DNA from: Adiantum capillus-veneris
Taxonomy: Eukaryota; Streptophyta; Polypodiopsida; Polypodiales; Pteridaceae
Reading direction: 5' to 3'
Assembly: GCA_014529385.2 (NCBI GenBank)
Contig: CM043958.1
Coordinates: 124,116,817-124,180,816 of the forward strand
DNA length: 64,000 bases
Under the pieces are notes generated by a model. The model was not told the origin of the DNA. It worked only from the letters and a program-made list of their open reading frames with translations, and did no database searches. The position numbers and the translations under genes are program-made. Shown here piece by piece: positions 10,063-22,726 of this stretch (its first letter is position 1; each line of letters opens with the position of its first letter).

Positions 10063-10290
10063 GGCTCCACGACAGACTTGGAGGTGGACATGAAGGATAT
10101 TGATGTGGATGAGCAGTGCCGCATTCTGAAGGAAATATATGAGGCCAGGACATCCTGTGAAGTTGGCCACATGCCTTTGCATCACAAGCTTGCACATACT
10201 CCAGAGAAACAGGTGACAAAACGCAGCAACTCAAAAACATCAAATTCCAAGTCGGGTCAACTATCGTTGTCGAATTTTTTTCATTCTTAG
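10063..10290 (+). CDS. Terminal exon with candidate PIP-box (host replication/repair-type protein)
   Basis: After a strong acceptor (TTGTGCAG) a frame runs to the stop at 10288-10290. It contains an acidic helix, VDMKDIDVDEQCRILKEIYE, a lysine- and serine-rich linker, and ends GQLSLSNFFHS. Q-x-x-L-x-x-F-F is the consensus PCNA-interacting (PIP) box, commonly found at the extreme C-terminus of DNA replication and repair proteins. A DVDEQ-RIL-EI-type helix resembles ubiquitin-interacting helices, but I cannot name the protein. Upstream exons are not identified; the piece at 7060-7190 is a possible one, with LINE insertions in the intervening intron. Could be a pseudogene. Confidence 0.5.
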   Translation, partial: GSTTDLEVDMKDIDVDEQCRILKEIYEARTSCEVGHMPLHHKLAHTPEKQVTKRSNSKTSNSKSGQLSLSNFFHS

Positions 10291-11090
10291 AAAGTAGGAG
10301 GTCACAAGTTTAGAGGACATTTGTACAGACTGGTTTTATAAGCAAATCATGAAGAGGTCTCCTTGTTCGAGGACCTTTTTTGGTGTAAATCAGTTGAAAT
10401 CTACACAAGGTTCTGTCAACAAGGAACCTTGTCTTGGATATCAGAATTATATGTAAGAGCAAAAAATTGTTAAGTTTCTGTAGAGTCTATGTATACTATT
10501 GTGGTATTTGGAACGATCGTATACTTTCTTGAAACTTAGTTATGTTATTCTTTCTAGAGACTTTGATGATTTCTTCTATCAAATTCTTCTCCTATAAATA
10601 GTTGCTTGTATCTTCAAATTGCATCGAACAAAGCTGTGCATCACATTTTGGGTCCATTTCATTGATGTGCAGAGGAAGTTGTGTAGTTGTGACATGATCA
10701 ACCAACCATCGCAAACAGCATGATTGAGATGGCTTGGACTTCAGAAAGTGATGGTGAATGTTGTGTGGTTCAGATGCTGTGTATGCTACATACGGGATGT
10801 GAGGCACCTCTGTCATCTGTGCGTTTCTGTCTTTGCTTCTCTTTCCATTGCTGCCTCTGCCTTTGTTCTTTTTCCCCCCCCCTGGTTGTACCCGCAGCTC
10901 TCAAGGGTGCTCTACCACAGACAATTCGGTCGCTTGGAAGAAAACCCAACTGAAAAAGTGTCTCCTCCATCAGAGAAGGCACATCTATCTCCTGTCGGGT
11001 CCTCCTACACAAACTTGCTTGTATTGGTTCCTCATCTAACTGATGGGAGGGGGTGATAGTGAGCACAAATATGTACTTCAAACGAATCAC
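10291..11090. other. Downstream region of the exon, no supported gene
   Basis: Begins as a plausible 3' UTR. A TATA-like CCTATAAATAG lies at about 10590. Open frames at 10720-11056 on either strand lack recognisable motifs, and I do not support them as genes. Confidence 0.4.
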
Positions 11091-13500
11091 TTATTTTTTG
11101 GAAATAAAAAAAGAAGTATGGATTTTGCAATGTCTAACTGGAAGACTAGAATGTCACAAACTCTCGTGAATTCAACAGTAAAAGCATAATGTAGATGTAG
11201 AATGTGAGTACAAGAAACCTTTACAATTGATAGTGAGCGCACCCTATGTAGGGTTATGTCGGATAAATGATACCATTCTATTGATAATGGGAGAGGTTTT
11301 GAGTGAGCAGAAGTAAAGACTACGACTAGGTAAAAAATTTGGTTTGAAATGAATGACATAATTTCAAAGATAGATAGCCTAATCAAGCATATGTAGGTTA
11401 GAAGGGAACTCAACAGTGCATGCTATGTGTGTTTATGTTGGACGAATGATGTATAGTTTTGCATACGTGCATGATCGAGAGATTGGAACAAAGAGGGATA
11501 CAAAATGTGTCACCGGTTGAAGATGCGCAAGTGTTACATTTTAATAATTTACTTGTTTAGCCTCAATCAACACAAGCTTGATTGCAATTTGTACAAACAA
11601 GATACAGTGGTGTTTTGTGAAGCAAGTGGCTATGTTGAGACTTTGATGGAGATGAGTCAAGTAGATGGGTTCCAAAGTTATGTGATCTGGATGCCATGGT
11701 GTTTGTAGCTTAACGGGCCAAGGAATAAACTCTCTCCATGTGCATGTAATGCTAAGAGTATCCTCTCTTGCACATATGGGTTGCTTGCTATAGTGCCATG
11801 CTAACTTTTCTATTGTGACCATGGGTGGGTTGGATGCATTGTGCGTGTTCATAAAGTCTTGACGCTCCTAGAAACTCTGCAATCCTTTAATATATAATTT
11901 TGGTTTCTCACCATTGAGTTGGCTAGTCTAATTTGCTATGTCATGAGGTAGGTGTTAATATTGTTTTGCCTTGCTTGTGAATTGCTTGAAGAGCTTCTCA
12001 TTGAATCAAGTTCTTTCGAGCTATACACACATTGCACACAAATAGTAAGTTTTTTGAATGTTGTGTCTTGTGATCCATTCTTGTAGGTAGCGGCATGCAC
12101 ATAAAGACGGTTATTTACTCAGATTTGAATAATCAATAGTACGGAAGTCAACATAGATAATGATATAGCAATTTGAATGAACATTTAGTTTTATATACAA
12201 ATATCACATTTACAAATGCATTAGCTTAGCAATACCTGATATTTACAAATGCATTAGCTTAGCATTACCCTTCTAACCCTTTTTGAATTAAAAAATTAGC
12301 AAAAAAACACAATTATAAACCACTTAAATGAGAGATTTAAGCCATAGATAGTGTCTCTAAGCAACACATTCACATAATGATACCAGTTAACCTAAAGAGA
12401 AGAAGCAAGAAATCAAGATTGTAGATTTGGAATTGGAAAACTACCTAATGAAGACAAGAATCTTGAGTTAAGTTCTTGACAGAAACTTCTTTGTCTTGTG
12501 AATTGCTCAATTAAGATAAAAACCTCTCAAAATGAGTTAAAATTGACTACCATACCTAGTAATTCTACAAAGATTAACGTTTAAAGGTTAGGTATGCTCA
12601 ATAATAACTCATTTAACTATGATGTACTCACTTAGGCTCAGCATCTATGAACCCATTCCAAGTTTGAACCCTTATTGAGCCCGAGTAGTTCTATACATTC
12701 CCGATTTGTGAAAAATATAATGATATTTTCCAATCAAATGGGTATTTTAATGTCTGCTTTGATGTTTGACTTGGCCAATAACTTCAACCATTTCAATATT
12801 CCAACCATCTTTGGGTACTTGCTCCAATACAATTCATCTCATAGAAAAAAGTTTTACTGTTACAATTGTTGCTATGGAGTTACCACCATGACCCATAACA
12901 TTCCCCCCTTACAAGTTTAAAGCCTGTATACATGCATTGTTGAGAAGTCGCTACGGTTGGCTTGAATGTTGTTGAGATATATGTAAATGGAAAATCAAGG
13001 AAGTGTTGTCAATGTAGCACAAAATATTAGAGAAGTGCTTAATTGTAATTTATATACAAATGAATGAACTTGCCATGCAAAGTTAGACCGTCACTTGTCT
13101 TGGTGGATACTAAGGACACATGAGAAATTTCCATGGCAAAATTTATTATGCACCATGGATTGCAATCCATGGGTTCTAAGAACTTGCAAAACTGATCAGA
13201 TGAGCTAGTTCTTGATGGAAGAATTGGAAGCATATGACCAACTACAATCCATGACAACACCAAGCTCTAAAGAATAACTAAGAAAATTTTAGTCATGATT
13301 AAAAGTCAGATTTTACAATCACCATGTGATCTACAAAATAATAACAGTTATGGAGTTGAAAAGAGATAGGAATAGGCTTTGAAAGGTAACAAAGGAAATT
13401 TTCATCATTAGGAAAAGCAAGTCCATGGATTAGGAAAAGCAAGTTCCCATGGATTGTGATCCACCATCCGCCAAGTTTCTAGAAAGTGACCATAAAGATT
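11091..13500. other. A+T-rich DNA without supported genes
   Basis: I see no protein motif or RNA gene. A 32-bp unit, ATTTACAAATGCATTAGCTT..., is tandemly repeated twice at about 12208-12270, and an AGGAAAAGCAAGT..CCATGGATT unit is doubled near 13411-13457. It is probably old, unrecognisable transposon sequence. Confidence 0.5.
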
Positions 13501-14035
13501 TATCTTTGCTACCTTTGTGAGCCTATTCACCCAATTTCATCGTAGTTGGCTGATCAACAGTCTAGAAAGAAAAGTCTAAAGACCTAGAAGTTTGTTATAC
13601 ATTTGCAAGCATGTGAAGTGCACCCACAAAAATGATCCAAATTGCATGGAACATCACCAAGCATATCGCGATGACAATACTTGATGCATGTCTTTTGGAC
13701 TCTTCTCCTTCACTCCACCAACCTAAAAATACATAGACTTTGACTCTTATGCTCATCTACACCAACATGAGAGAGACAAATTAAACATGGTCAACTATGC
13801 CAGCTTGAGCGATACCTAAAACAACTAACATATATAGACCAATGAGAATAATACTTCAAGCTTTATGACTTCTAAGTATTTTTTTGCATTTCTCTAGATA
13901 CTTATGGAAATCTTGTTGCATTGGTGGCCAATATATGCCAAGACATTTGAGTCGTTTAATGGTTAGATCTTTTGCAAAGTGTATACTTGTGATGATTTTA
14001 CAAACGAGACTCAAATAAAAACTCTGCTTATGAGG

Positions 14036-14640
14036 TTACATACATAAGATCAATATTCCAATATAAGTTTTATTAGTATTGAAATCTTCTTTCCAGCAAC
14101 CTATACATGACACATTTATCATTGATTTGGGAGTTGTTGGCAATGGAATCTCTATATTGAATTGCACAATGGTCATTAGAGTCACAATACTTTTAGACCA
14201 TCTTTGTACCATTTCAACATAGAATAAATGGGTATATGGTATATCATCATCTACCCCTTTTGGTTCCAACACCTGATGTAAACTTGGATAGATGATTAAC
14301 CCCAATATGTGTTGTAACCTTTTATACCACGACAAAAAGTTCCATTTCAAGAATATTATAAACCATCTAACTATCCATCCATTGGTATATGGTTTGTTAA
14401 CTAGGTAAAGTAAGGCTTGGATTCACAAAGAATGCAAAATTTTCCAATAGATAATACCAAGATTTTTTATAGCATATATCATCCCCAACCCTTCTCTTTG
14501 GGTCATTGTAGTTTCTCTCTAGTATATTATGTTGTTTACTTGCATAATAGATTGGAAAATTTGTGTTATCTCCACCTAGATATTCCAATATACAACTGTT
14601 GTCAAAGTTTGATGTGTTGACATGTACATGAAATGTTTGA
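14036..14640 (-). pseudogene. Gypsy RNase H remnant
   Basis: IYYASKQHNILERNYND and KKSWYYLLENFAFFV fit the end of a gypsy RNase H (canonical YAS-x-QLN...E-NY...). The frame from 14350 has GVDDDIPYTHLFYVEMV, typical of the linker towards integrase. Interrupted by stops. Confidence 0.65.
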
Positions 14641-14859
14641 TTCCAATCTAATGTCTTTCATGAAGGAGATAATACCAATCTATCCAGTTTACCAAATACA
14701 TGTAAAGGAAACTTAGGTAATGTCCATAGTGTCCCATGAATGCATGTACTTCACTAAATAGTGGGTCTAGCCAATTGTGTGATTTCCTTGATCTTTTAAG
14801 ATCCGTTGATATCACATTTCTATACACTATATGTAGGGTTTTACCTTTCTGTACCGTGA

Positions 14860-15444
14860 ACACACCTCAATGTTTATCCAAATGCTATACAATCTGTACT
14901 TATCAAAGATCTTTCTTAAATGATCGACATGATCATCCCTTAGTGAATCATATGTCATCGATATACACTTCCAAGAATATTTTTAGGTACTCTTTGAATG
15001 CCTGACTCATTAGTGTCTGAAATGTTGTTGGAGCATTTGTCAATCCAAATGGAATAAAAGAAAATAAATCCGACCATGTAGCAAAGGTGGTCTTATATTA
15101 ATCTTTTGGTGGATGTATAGCCAGCTGGATATACCTCGAAAAAAAATTTAGAAGATTGTATGCTTCTTGCATGCCACCCTTTCTAAGACATGTCATGTGA
15201 TTGGAAGAGGATAGTTATCACAAATGGTAGTCATGTTTGACTTATTGAAATTCACATACATTCTTAATTTTCCATTCTTCTTGAGGACTACCACAATTGG
15301 AGATACCCTCACCCAATTAGTGTGTTCCATCTCATAAATAAAGTGAGTTTCTTTAAACTTTTCTATCTCCTCCTTGATCTTCTTTGCAAAAATTTCATTG
15401 TATGTGTAGGTCCTTTGACGTGTAGGTTTTGAGTCATCTTGCAT
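14860..15444 (-). pseudogene. Gypsy reverse transcriptase remnant
   Basis: The intact part (15444-15193) includes EKFKETHFIYEMEHTNW, VVVLKKNGKLRMYVNFN and CDNYPLPIT, the classical start of a gypsy RT. Further on come FSFIPFGLTNAPTTFQ in other frames and VYIDD, the catalytic box, near 14952-14966. Several stops (TGA/TAG) interrupt it. Confidence 0.8.
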
Positions 15445-16630
15445 AGGAATTTATACATTGACAAATCTCCAGATCCACCCATTTAAGATCCTTGCGTGAT
15501 CAAGCGAATACATTCCTATATTCCTTTAGGGTATTGATTAGAATCTGTTGCTTTTATTGTGACAAGTCTTTGACAATATATATAAATTTTAGGTCTTCAT
15601 TGAGCTAGGCTAGATTTATATGTTTGGCATCTTTGGTCCATCATACAACTTTCCACTCCTCCCACATATGTTGTTGCACTGCCATCTTTCTATCCTAAAG
15701 TACAAACTTCTTGTGATGGGATGCAACACTGATGAAAACACTTTTTCTATCCTCGTTCAATTTTGTTTCTATTGTCCAAACATCTTGAACGTGTTTCTTT
15801 AAGCTTTAGGAGGGTTTCCATTTACCTTGACTAATTTTCATCCATATGCGTTCTCATAGATGAGGTCTTTTTTGAACAAATGAGAAAAGCAACATGTACC
15901 CTAGCCTTGGTTGATAATAGCTTTGCACTCATCTAGCACATCATAATTATTGTAGCTGGTTGAGGTAGTTGCTTCATCATTTTTTTAAAACAAATGATTC
16001 TACTTCAATGGCCTTCTTGCCAAGTATCATTCACTTTGGTAAAATTTTGGAAGCCCTTGGATTCCTCTTTAATTCATTGGTTTTTTTTCCAATGAATGAA
16101 CTTAAAGGAATTTCACGCACATGCTGGAATTGAGCTCCTCTTTTAGCCCAATTCATGTGGACACTGGGGTTTGTATCCTTGGTCTTCCAAGAAAAACTTG
16201 CTCTAATAGCTTCCCTATAGGCAACACATAAGACTAGTTCAAAGAAACGCAGTCATTAACTTTGACCTTGAGCATCCAAGAATACGTGGTTTTGTGAGAA
16301 ATGGCCTGAAATTTGGCTATCTTTGGTTTAATAGTTGGTTGTCTTAGTGTTTCCATGTTTCAAAGATACTGAAGTTAAAAGTGCTTCCCCCATCAAGGTA
16401 AGCATCAGATATGATTCTATCATGTCCCAATCCTATTTGGATGTATGGTTCATCATCTCAGCTTTGATCCTCATGGTCTTGTTCCAAGTGTGATGAAGGT
16501 TCACCCGGTCACTGACATTATATGCATTATGTCATATCCTTATTCATCACACGATTTCGTTGGAGTGGACTCATTAAAATAGATATCCATTATTGCAAGA
16601 ATTTGAGTCCATTCAAATGGCTCAAATAGG

Positions 16631-16868
16631 TGTTGTAGGAAATGCTACCATATACATGTGGTAGTGATGTGTGTGAACACACTTAGGACCGTTGGGGCAT
16701 TTTTTCCCTAGCTAGGAGGTTCCCCTCCGTGCATTTTATATACACCCATCACTCTAGGGCTATCTATCTTTCCATTTCACATTAAGTAATATACTCTTTG
16801 TTGTGTGCCTTGAGCTTCCTTCATCTTCTCCAAGCTGTGTGTGTTATCCTGCAATCCTAATTCCAACA
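16631..16868 (+). repeat. Copia 5' LTR
   Basis: TGTTGTAGGAA...TTCCAACA with 5-bp inverted ends, 238 bp. A TATA-like TTTATATA lies near 16735. Confidence 0.85.
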
Positions 16869-16870
16869 AT

Positions 16871-16882
16871 TGGTATTAGAGC
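16871..16882 (+). other. Copia primer binding site
   Basis: TGGTATTAGAGC, one mismatch from the tRNA-Met complement TGGTATCAGAGC, two bases after the LTR. Confidence 0.85.
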
Positions 16883-17166
16883 AGGTTGCATCCTCCCGGG
16901 CTTAGTTGCCTATAGCTCGAGCACACGCCTGCTCACTTTCTTCAATTTTTATGAGCTTTGGTGAGCGTCAACAGGTCAAAAAATATTTTAAGAGAACTCA
17001 TAGGGCTCGGTCTGCTCATATTTTTCATTTGGGCTCATTTCAGCCTCCGTTCCACTACAAGCAGTATTGCGTATGCTATTTTGTCATTTTGTGCAAAAAT
17101 TCTGTCAGTGCCATTTTTTGCATAATAGGTCCCCTACAGTCTTCTACGGTTTGTGCTATATAGCAT

Positions 17167-17615
17167 GTGTTGTTCTCGCTTTGTTTCTCCTCTTTTCGAG
17201 CAGTTTTCACATCAAGTGTAGCATTTGCCATGGTTGACAACAACACGGATGCATGGTTGTCAGTTGCTGCAGATGCTCATGTGTGGTACTTTGATAGTGG
17301 TGCTACAAAGCACATTACCTCTCATTGTGACTTTTTTACCTCTCTTGAGGATGTCCCTCATGGGAATTCAGTCACCTGTGCCCCAACAATGCCTCCTATC
17401 CGGTTCAGGGAGTTGGAAAGATTGTGCTTACTATTGCAAATGACATTTATTTCACACTTGTTGATACACTCTATGTACTTAGGATCAAGAAGAACCTTTT
17501 GTCTATGTCTGCACTTGCTAGACATGGTCTTGTTGTGAAATTTGTGGATGACAGATGTACAATTCACGATCTCAATTTTGGTGATGAAATTGGAGTTGTA
17601 CCAAGCATTGAGTGA
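17167..17615 (+). pseudogene. Copia protease and start of gag-pre-integrase domain
   Basis: HVWYFDSGATKHIT is the copia protease active site (D-S-G-A-T). The frame 17424-17615 continues with VDTLYVLRIKKNLLSMSALA, the conserved end of the protease/gag-pre-integrase block, after a frameshift near 17390-17430. Almost all of Gag is missing: only about 290 bases lie between PBS and protease. Coding ends at 17615, where the insertion begins. Confidence 0.8.
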
Positions 17616-17639
17616 AATTTCTTGAGCAAACAAAAAACC

Positions 17640-18329
17640 GAGCAAAGTTATCACGTGAGTTACTCATTTCAATAAATAAATAATCAAATTTAAAAAATAA
17701 TATATACATAGAGATATAGAGAGATTTTTTTTCGAACCCAAGGAATAAATGTTGGCACCATTGTTAGTAAAAGCTATTATTTGGAAACTTAAGAATGCTT
17801 CATGTGGAAACTTCCCATGTTTTGAGATTACATGACCATTATACAACTTTAGTCATAGTTATACTTGTCATCAATTGTTCTATGGATATCAATAAGTACA
17901 AGGCATATCTATGGACTTTTCACACTAGGTTGGTAACCTAACAGAACATAAAAGTGTCCTTTCAAGGTTTTGAAAAAAACCTCCAAAACCATATTAGATC
18001 CACTCATTTTGTAAAATCCTTTCATGAGGTTATAGTTCAAGGCCTACTACACATGGAAAAAATAAGAAACTTGTAAAATTTCTCATCTTTTGGTCACACC
18101 AAGCCTCCAAAGTTGATGGACCAGTACATTTTCATCAAAACAGTCATTTCTTACGTTTTATTGCATAAAAATAAGATTAGGGATTTTTGTAGGACTTGAG
18201 ATAAATTCCCTAGTTAACTTCAATGGGTTGGTGATCAGAACATATGATTTCTTCTCACTCACTATTTTTTGTTTTGCCAAAAGAAATAGGTACAAAAAAG
18301 TTGAATTTTTACCATTCTGCAAACCTTTC
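17640..18329. other. A+T-rich DNA inside the split copia, no gene
   Basis: No motif in either strand. It may be part of an older element into which the CACTA element inserted. Confidence 0.5.
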
Positions 18330-18344
18330 GAATACAAGAGGTTG

Positions 18345-18560
18345 TGTGCTCTTGTGACGCTGTTAGCGACGGAAATACACTGGGTTTTTATAACCCCCGG
18401 CATCGCTAAAACCGTCACTACGAGCGTCGCTACGAGAGCGTCGCTATAAGCGTCGCTATATAGAGACGCTCATAGCGACGTTTACACAGAAGACTATAGC
18501 GACGCTCATAGCGACGCTACAGAGCCATAAATAGCGACGGTTATAGCGACGCCCGAGAGA
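18345..18560. repeat. CACTA subterminal repeats, left
   Basis: Many direct and inverted copies of GTCGCTATA/TAGCGACG, the likely binding sites of the element's own DNA-binding protein, as in Spm/En. Confidence 0.8.
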
Positions 18561-18892
18561 ATTTTTTTTTGGTGGTAGGGCATTGAATGCCCTGCCACCC
18601 ATCAACCATATTGTACTTGATTCACTTTTTTAAAAAAGTGCAAGGGTAGATAATAGACCCAAAATAGTCACCCACAAGACGCATTGTTTGCAAAATTGAC
18701 AATTGTACACATCATAGGCAAAATGAATTGATTGGCAAATGTAATAATGACAATTGTACAACATCATAGGCATAAAGAATTGATTGGCAAAAGGAACTGC
18801 GGTGACAAATGTAATAATATACATGGTTCAAAAAGACGTATAAAATCCGTCTCATGATACATAAGCTATGAGAAACCCTAAACTAATGCTAT

Positions 18893-19930
18893 CTAGCTAC
18901 GGCTAAACTGACGTCGTCTAGTCAGACGTCTCATCGCGTCCAAGCGGCGTATCTGTCGGATTCTGCAAAAAAAGACAATAAGACAGCTTTCAGTAAGTAT
19001 AAACATATAACGACATTTATAAAACAATACAAAAAATAGAAAAGAGTAAACCCTAATACTAACCATGCCGCCGCGAGAACTGAGAATGTCCATCAGGGCG
19101 TTTAAGCCCTTCCTGCCTGCGTACTCGCGCTCGTACGGTGTGGGATCACGTCCTGTCATCGACCACTGTCAAAACATACAAAGATTTCATTATGTTAGAA
19201 TTAAAAAACTTATAAACCCTAAACTATCGAACATAAAGAGCAATGCGAAAACACTTACAAAATCAGCCTCAAATGATGCCCATCCACCGCTCCCCAAGTG
19301 GTGAGAGCTCCCTGCCTCTACTCGCGCTCTGGCTACATCGTTTTGTTGCTTCCACTTGTCGGGATTCTCGCGCGCTGCTTTCTTCGCATTCTTCCAATCT
19401 TCTTTGGCTAGCCAATCTGGCCTGTTCCACCCATTCTTGATTGCTTTTTGCACTTTGGAACGCTTGTGTTTGCAGTATTCGCGCATTCGAATCTTCATCA
19501 GGTCTTCATTGAAGCGCTGATCCCGTGTTGGAATGGGAAACTCAACATGAAGTATGCTGATGACTCTGTTTTTTAAATCACTTGGTACTTCACTCCATTT
19601 GTTTAGTATGTAGTGTCTAAACAGCTGAGAGCAAAGACCACGCATGTGCGAGATCACCTTCTTGCCGTTATCATCCATGATGATGCCGCCGCTGAAGTCG
19701 ACGGAGTAAGACGCGTGAACCTGGGTGTCCCGGCAGGGGTCTCTAGCGGCGTGTCGATGGGGGTACGGACGTCAGGTGTCTCCACCGGCGTCTGGGCCCC
19801 GAAGCGAGGAGTGTCGAGTGGGGTGGCTCTTGGCGGAGTAGGTAGAGGTGTGTAGCTTCTAGGAACAGTCAGCCGTGCAAAACCTGGCGTAGATGGCGAT
19901 GCTGTGGCTGGTGTGGGGGCGGGCAAAGAA
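18893..19930 (-). pseudogene. CACTA C-terminal gene (second ORF), fused to TNP2 start
   Basis: The minus-strand frames include a proline/threonine-rich region of TPLETPAGTPRFTRL type (19926-19654), then VISHMRGLCSQLFRHYILN (19678 down) and MKIRMREYCKHKRSKVQKA, and finally DPTPYEREYAGRKGLNALMD (19159-18893). This matches 34425-35745 in the larger element and resembles the second (TnpA/Ptta-like) protein of plant CACTA elements. The region starts directly after the truncated TNP2 exon because about 3.35 kb has been deleted. At least one frame change is present. Confidence 0.75.
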
Positions 19931-20192
19931 ATGCTTGATGCGAGGAAGCAGAGGAAAATGTCGCAAAACCTTTTGTGGAATTTTTGTCCCGTGGAGATCT
20001 ACTCGATATCTTTCGGAATCACATTTCGGACACTTCTCCATGTCTATGTATTCCCCTCTGAAAAGAATGCAGTCATTAGGACAAGCGTGGATAGAATTGT
20101 AATCCATCCCCAAGTTTCGCAAAATCTTTCTTGCTTCATCTTGGGAATCTGGCATCACATTGTCAGCTGGTAGTATGTGCTCTTTAAGCAAT
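19931..20192 (-). pseudogene. CACTA TNP2 transposase exon 2, truncated
   Basis: EHILPADNVMPDSQDEARKI, then LGMDYNSIHACPNDCILFRG and KIPQKVLRHFPLLPRIKHFF are the N-terminal part of the TNP2 (Transposase_21) domain. It ends at HFF, where the sequence jumps to the C-terminal gene. It starts after a 96-nt intron (20193-20288). Confidence 0.85.
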
Positions 20193-20288
20193 CTACACAA
20201 CATAAAAATACGATACAGTCGTGTAAAAATCTATCAGATCATTATACATTTAGAGTTTTATTAAAGTAAACTAATTGTAATAGATCAC

Positions 20289-20821
20289 CTGAAAAGCGCT
20301 GTGACGCTAGTGTCACTCTATCCAAACTTTGCCCGCATGTTGAGAAGAACCAAGAGTGCTTTCAATCTAGACATACGTGCTCCATTATACAATGGCGTAT
20401 CGGCTTCACTTTTCATATCATCATAGATAAGCCTTTCTGAATCCATGATCGTCTCGATCATTTCATCAATCTCGGGCTCAAACATTGCCTCGTTGAGAAT
20501 GTGCTCTGCATGATCCTCCCCCGAGCTGTCAGAGGCTACATCTTGTGGCCTCACATATGCTGCTTGACCAAAGCGCCTGCGAACACGTCTATTGGGTTGC
20601 AAGATTGCTGCTTGTTGGCCAGCGTCAGAGTCCGACGAGTTATAATTGGCAACAACTCGATCTATAATAGATGGATCGAACTCGCCAAATTCGCGAACGT
20701 GCTGCAAAGAAACACGTCTTGTCCGTCGCACAGCATGCTTGCATTGATTACAAGGACATAAGACCCTCGTTGAGAGATAGGTGTTTCGGTTGGACGGTCC
20801 CACATCCTCGTCACTACTCAT
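20289..20821 (-). pseudogene. CACTA transposase exon 1
   Basis: Begins MSSDEDVGPSNRNTYLST and carries CPCNQCKHAVRRTRR, a short cysteine-rich motif typical of the N-terminus of TNP2-type proteins. Nearly the same as 30460-30992. A TAG at 20318 (AGG in the other copy) stops the frame 10 codons before the splice donor. Confidence 0.85.
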
Positions 20822-20883
20822 AATGAGGATAAAAATCTTATAACCTGGATAAAAAATTTAATATTCTATTGGCATTCTTCGTC

Positions 20884-20887
<4 letters not shown>

Positions 20888-20932
<45 letters not shown>
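20888..20932. repeat. (TC)n microsatellite upstream of CACTA exon 1
   Basis: Pure TC run, matching the (GA)n at 30339-30394 in the same relative place of the larger element. Confidence 0.95.
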
Positions 20933-20933
<1 letters not shown>

Positions 20934-21184
20934 ACCTCACATTCTCTAGTCATGTCCAATCCCCGCACACCTTGGTCTAGAGGTGCACGGAGATCAGAAC
21001 CACCGGGTTATAATCTCGTCTTTATTGGTCAATACCTATATTTGTGGGTACAAGAAATCTACACACCCACGTCTACATGATACTGCATGTAGTGGACAAA
21101 ACCCCTTTGCCTCTTCTCTAGCTGTAGCACTTCACAGCATCTTAACATCTTTTCACTGTTCGTCTAACTCTAAACCCTAAACCG

Positions 21185-21350
21185 TAAGTAATTCTTGCGT
21201 GGACTCGATCTAACGTAAATAAGCGTAAATCTAAATAAACGTAAATCTAACTAAAAATAAACCTAAATCTAATTTAACGTAAGTCTACATCTAACCTAAT
21301 CTTTAACGTCTTTTGGGATAGTTTCCTACGACGTTAAAACTCTCTTCTTC

Positions 21351-21390
<40 letters not shown>

Positions 21391-22090
21391 ACCTAAATAA
21401 ACCTAAGTCTAATCTAATATAACATAAATCTAAATCTAACGTAAATTATGTTATATTAAAAACAAAGAACTAAACTAACAGGGATTATAAGAACCTTAAA
21501 ACTGATTTAACACATAATTTTTCACATAACTCGGCAAGAGTTGGCATTCTCATCACTAAAGATGTGAGAGTTAACTTCCGGCGGTGACGCTGCCTCATCT
21601 CCATCCACATCTGACGACAGCAATTGGCCCTTTAGACCGTTCTTGCTCTTGTTACTAACTTTGAAGTTGCTGTTGAATGACTAGAGGTTGTCTAGATGGT
21701 CATTGTGTCGGGGATATAGTGACTCTTGCCGCCCTGAAGATCCACCTTCTTCCCTATCTTCTGAAGACATTTCACCAGTACTTTTGGATCGACGAAGCCC
21801 ACCATGAGTGAAGGCAGCAATACCCTATATTCCATTGAGGGCTTTCTTCACCCGCTTCATGCAGACATCGCAGTCTATGGAGACCTAAATCTAATCTAAT
21901 ATAACGTAAATCTAAATCTAGCATAAATAAACGTAAATCTAGTTAAAAATAAACCTAAATCTAATTTAATTTAACTTAAATAAATCTAAATCTAATTTAA
22001 CGTAAGTCTACATCTAACCTAATCTTTAACGTCTTTTAGGATAGTTTCCTACGACGTTATAACTCTCTTCTTCTTGTGTGTGTGCGCGTG
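21185..22090. repeat. Degenerate CTAAATCTAA-type array in CACTA 5' region
   Basis: Many imperfect copies of AACGTAAATCTAAATCTAA units, broken by a (TG)n tract at 21352-21385. Corresponds to the TTAGATTTAGGTTTA units at 29520-29700 of the larger element. Confidence 0.7.
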
Positions 22091-22098
22091 TGTGGATG

Positions 22099-22235
22099 TG
22101 TGTGCCAATAAAAAGAGATAAATGGTATAACCTTTCTATCACCCATGCCAAGTATGATAGATTGATTATGCCATTTTCCTCTTGAATAATAGGTCTTGAG
22201 TTCAACTCCTCGTCGGCTAGATCTTTAGGTCTTTT
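22099..22235 (+). repeat. tRNA-like (SINE-type) unit in CACTA
   Basis: Contains GGTCTTGAGTTCAACTCC, a good box B of an RNA polymerase III promoter, preceded by a box A-like TGATAGATTGATTATG about 35 bases upstream. Closely related units lie inverted at 29121-29250 and 29319-29443. Confidence 0.55.
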
Positions 22236-22264
22236 AATTTTAATTAGTTTCCTACGACGTTAAA

Positions 22265-22499
22265 TTAGTTTCTCTCTCTTCCTCTCTCAATGTGTGCGCG
22301 TTTTTTTGGATCGTATGCATGTTTTCTCTCTCTTTTCCTCTCTCAATGTGTGCGTTTTTTGTTTATGCATGTTCTCTCTCTCTTTTCCTCTCTCAATGCG
22401 TGCGTTTTTTGTTTATGCATGCTCTCTCTCTCTTTTCCTCTCTCAATGTGTGTGTGCATTTTTTGTTTATGTATGTGTGTGTGCGTTTTTGTTTATGTT

Positions 22500-22541
<42 letters not shown>

Positions 22542-22682
22542 AACACTATGTGTGTGTGAGAGAGAGAGAGAGAGGGAGAGAGAAAGAGGGGAAGGGAACA
22601 TGAGAATGAGGAGAGGGAAGGAGCATACCTGGCTCTCCTTCCTCTCCTCGTGTGTGTATGTGTGTGTGTGTGTGTGGAGAAG

Positions 22683-22722
<40 letters not shown>
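22265..22722. repeat. Microsatellite cluster and TCTCTCTTTTCC repeats
   Basis: Four units of about 58 bp of the TCTCTCTTTTCCTCTCTCAA type plus TTTTTTGTTTATGCATG, then (TC)n, (GA)n, (TG)n and (GA)n runs. Long open frames here are artefacts of these repeats. Confidence 0.8.

Positions 22723-22726
<4 letters not shown>

Larger units (their letters stand above)
13500..16520 (-). mobile_element. Heavily decayed Ty3/gypsy retrotransposon
   Basis: In the minus-strand direction the usual gypsy pol order is recognisable: a retropepsin with an AYLDGGSTFNF block near 16370-16420, reverse transcriptase (15444 to 14860), RNase H (about 14640 to 14040) and an integrase-like remnant with IYWPPMQQDFHKYLEKCKK near 13880-13950. 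Every domain has stops and frameshifts. No LTRs could be identified. The right end lies just before the copia 5' LTR at 16631, whose insertion may have cut it. Confidence 0.7.
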
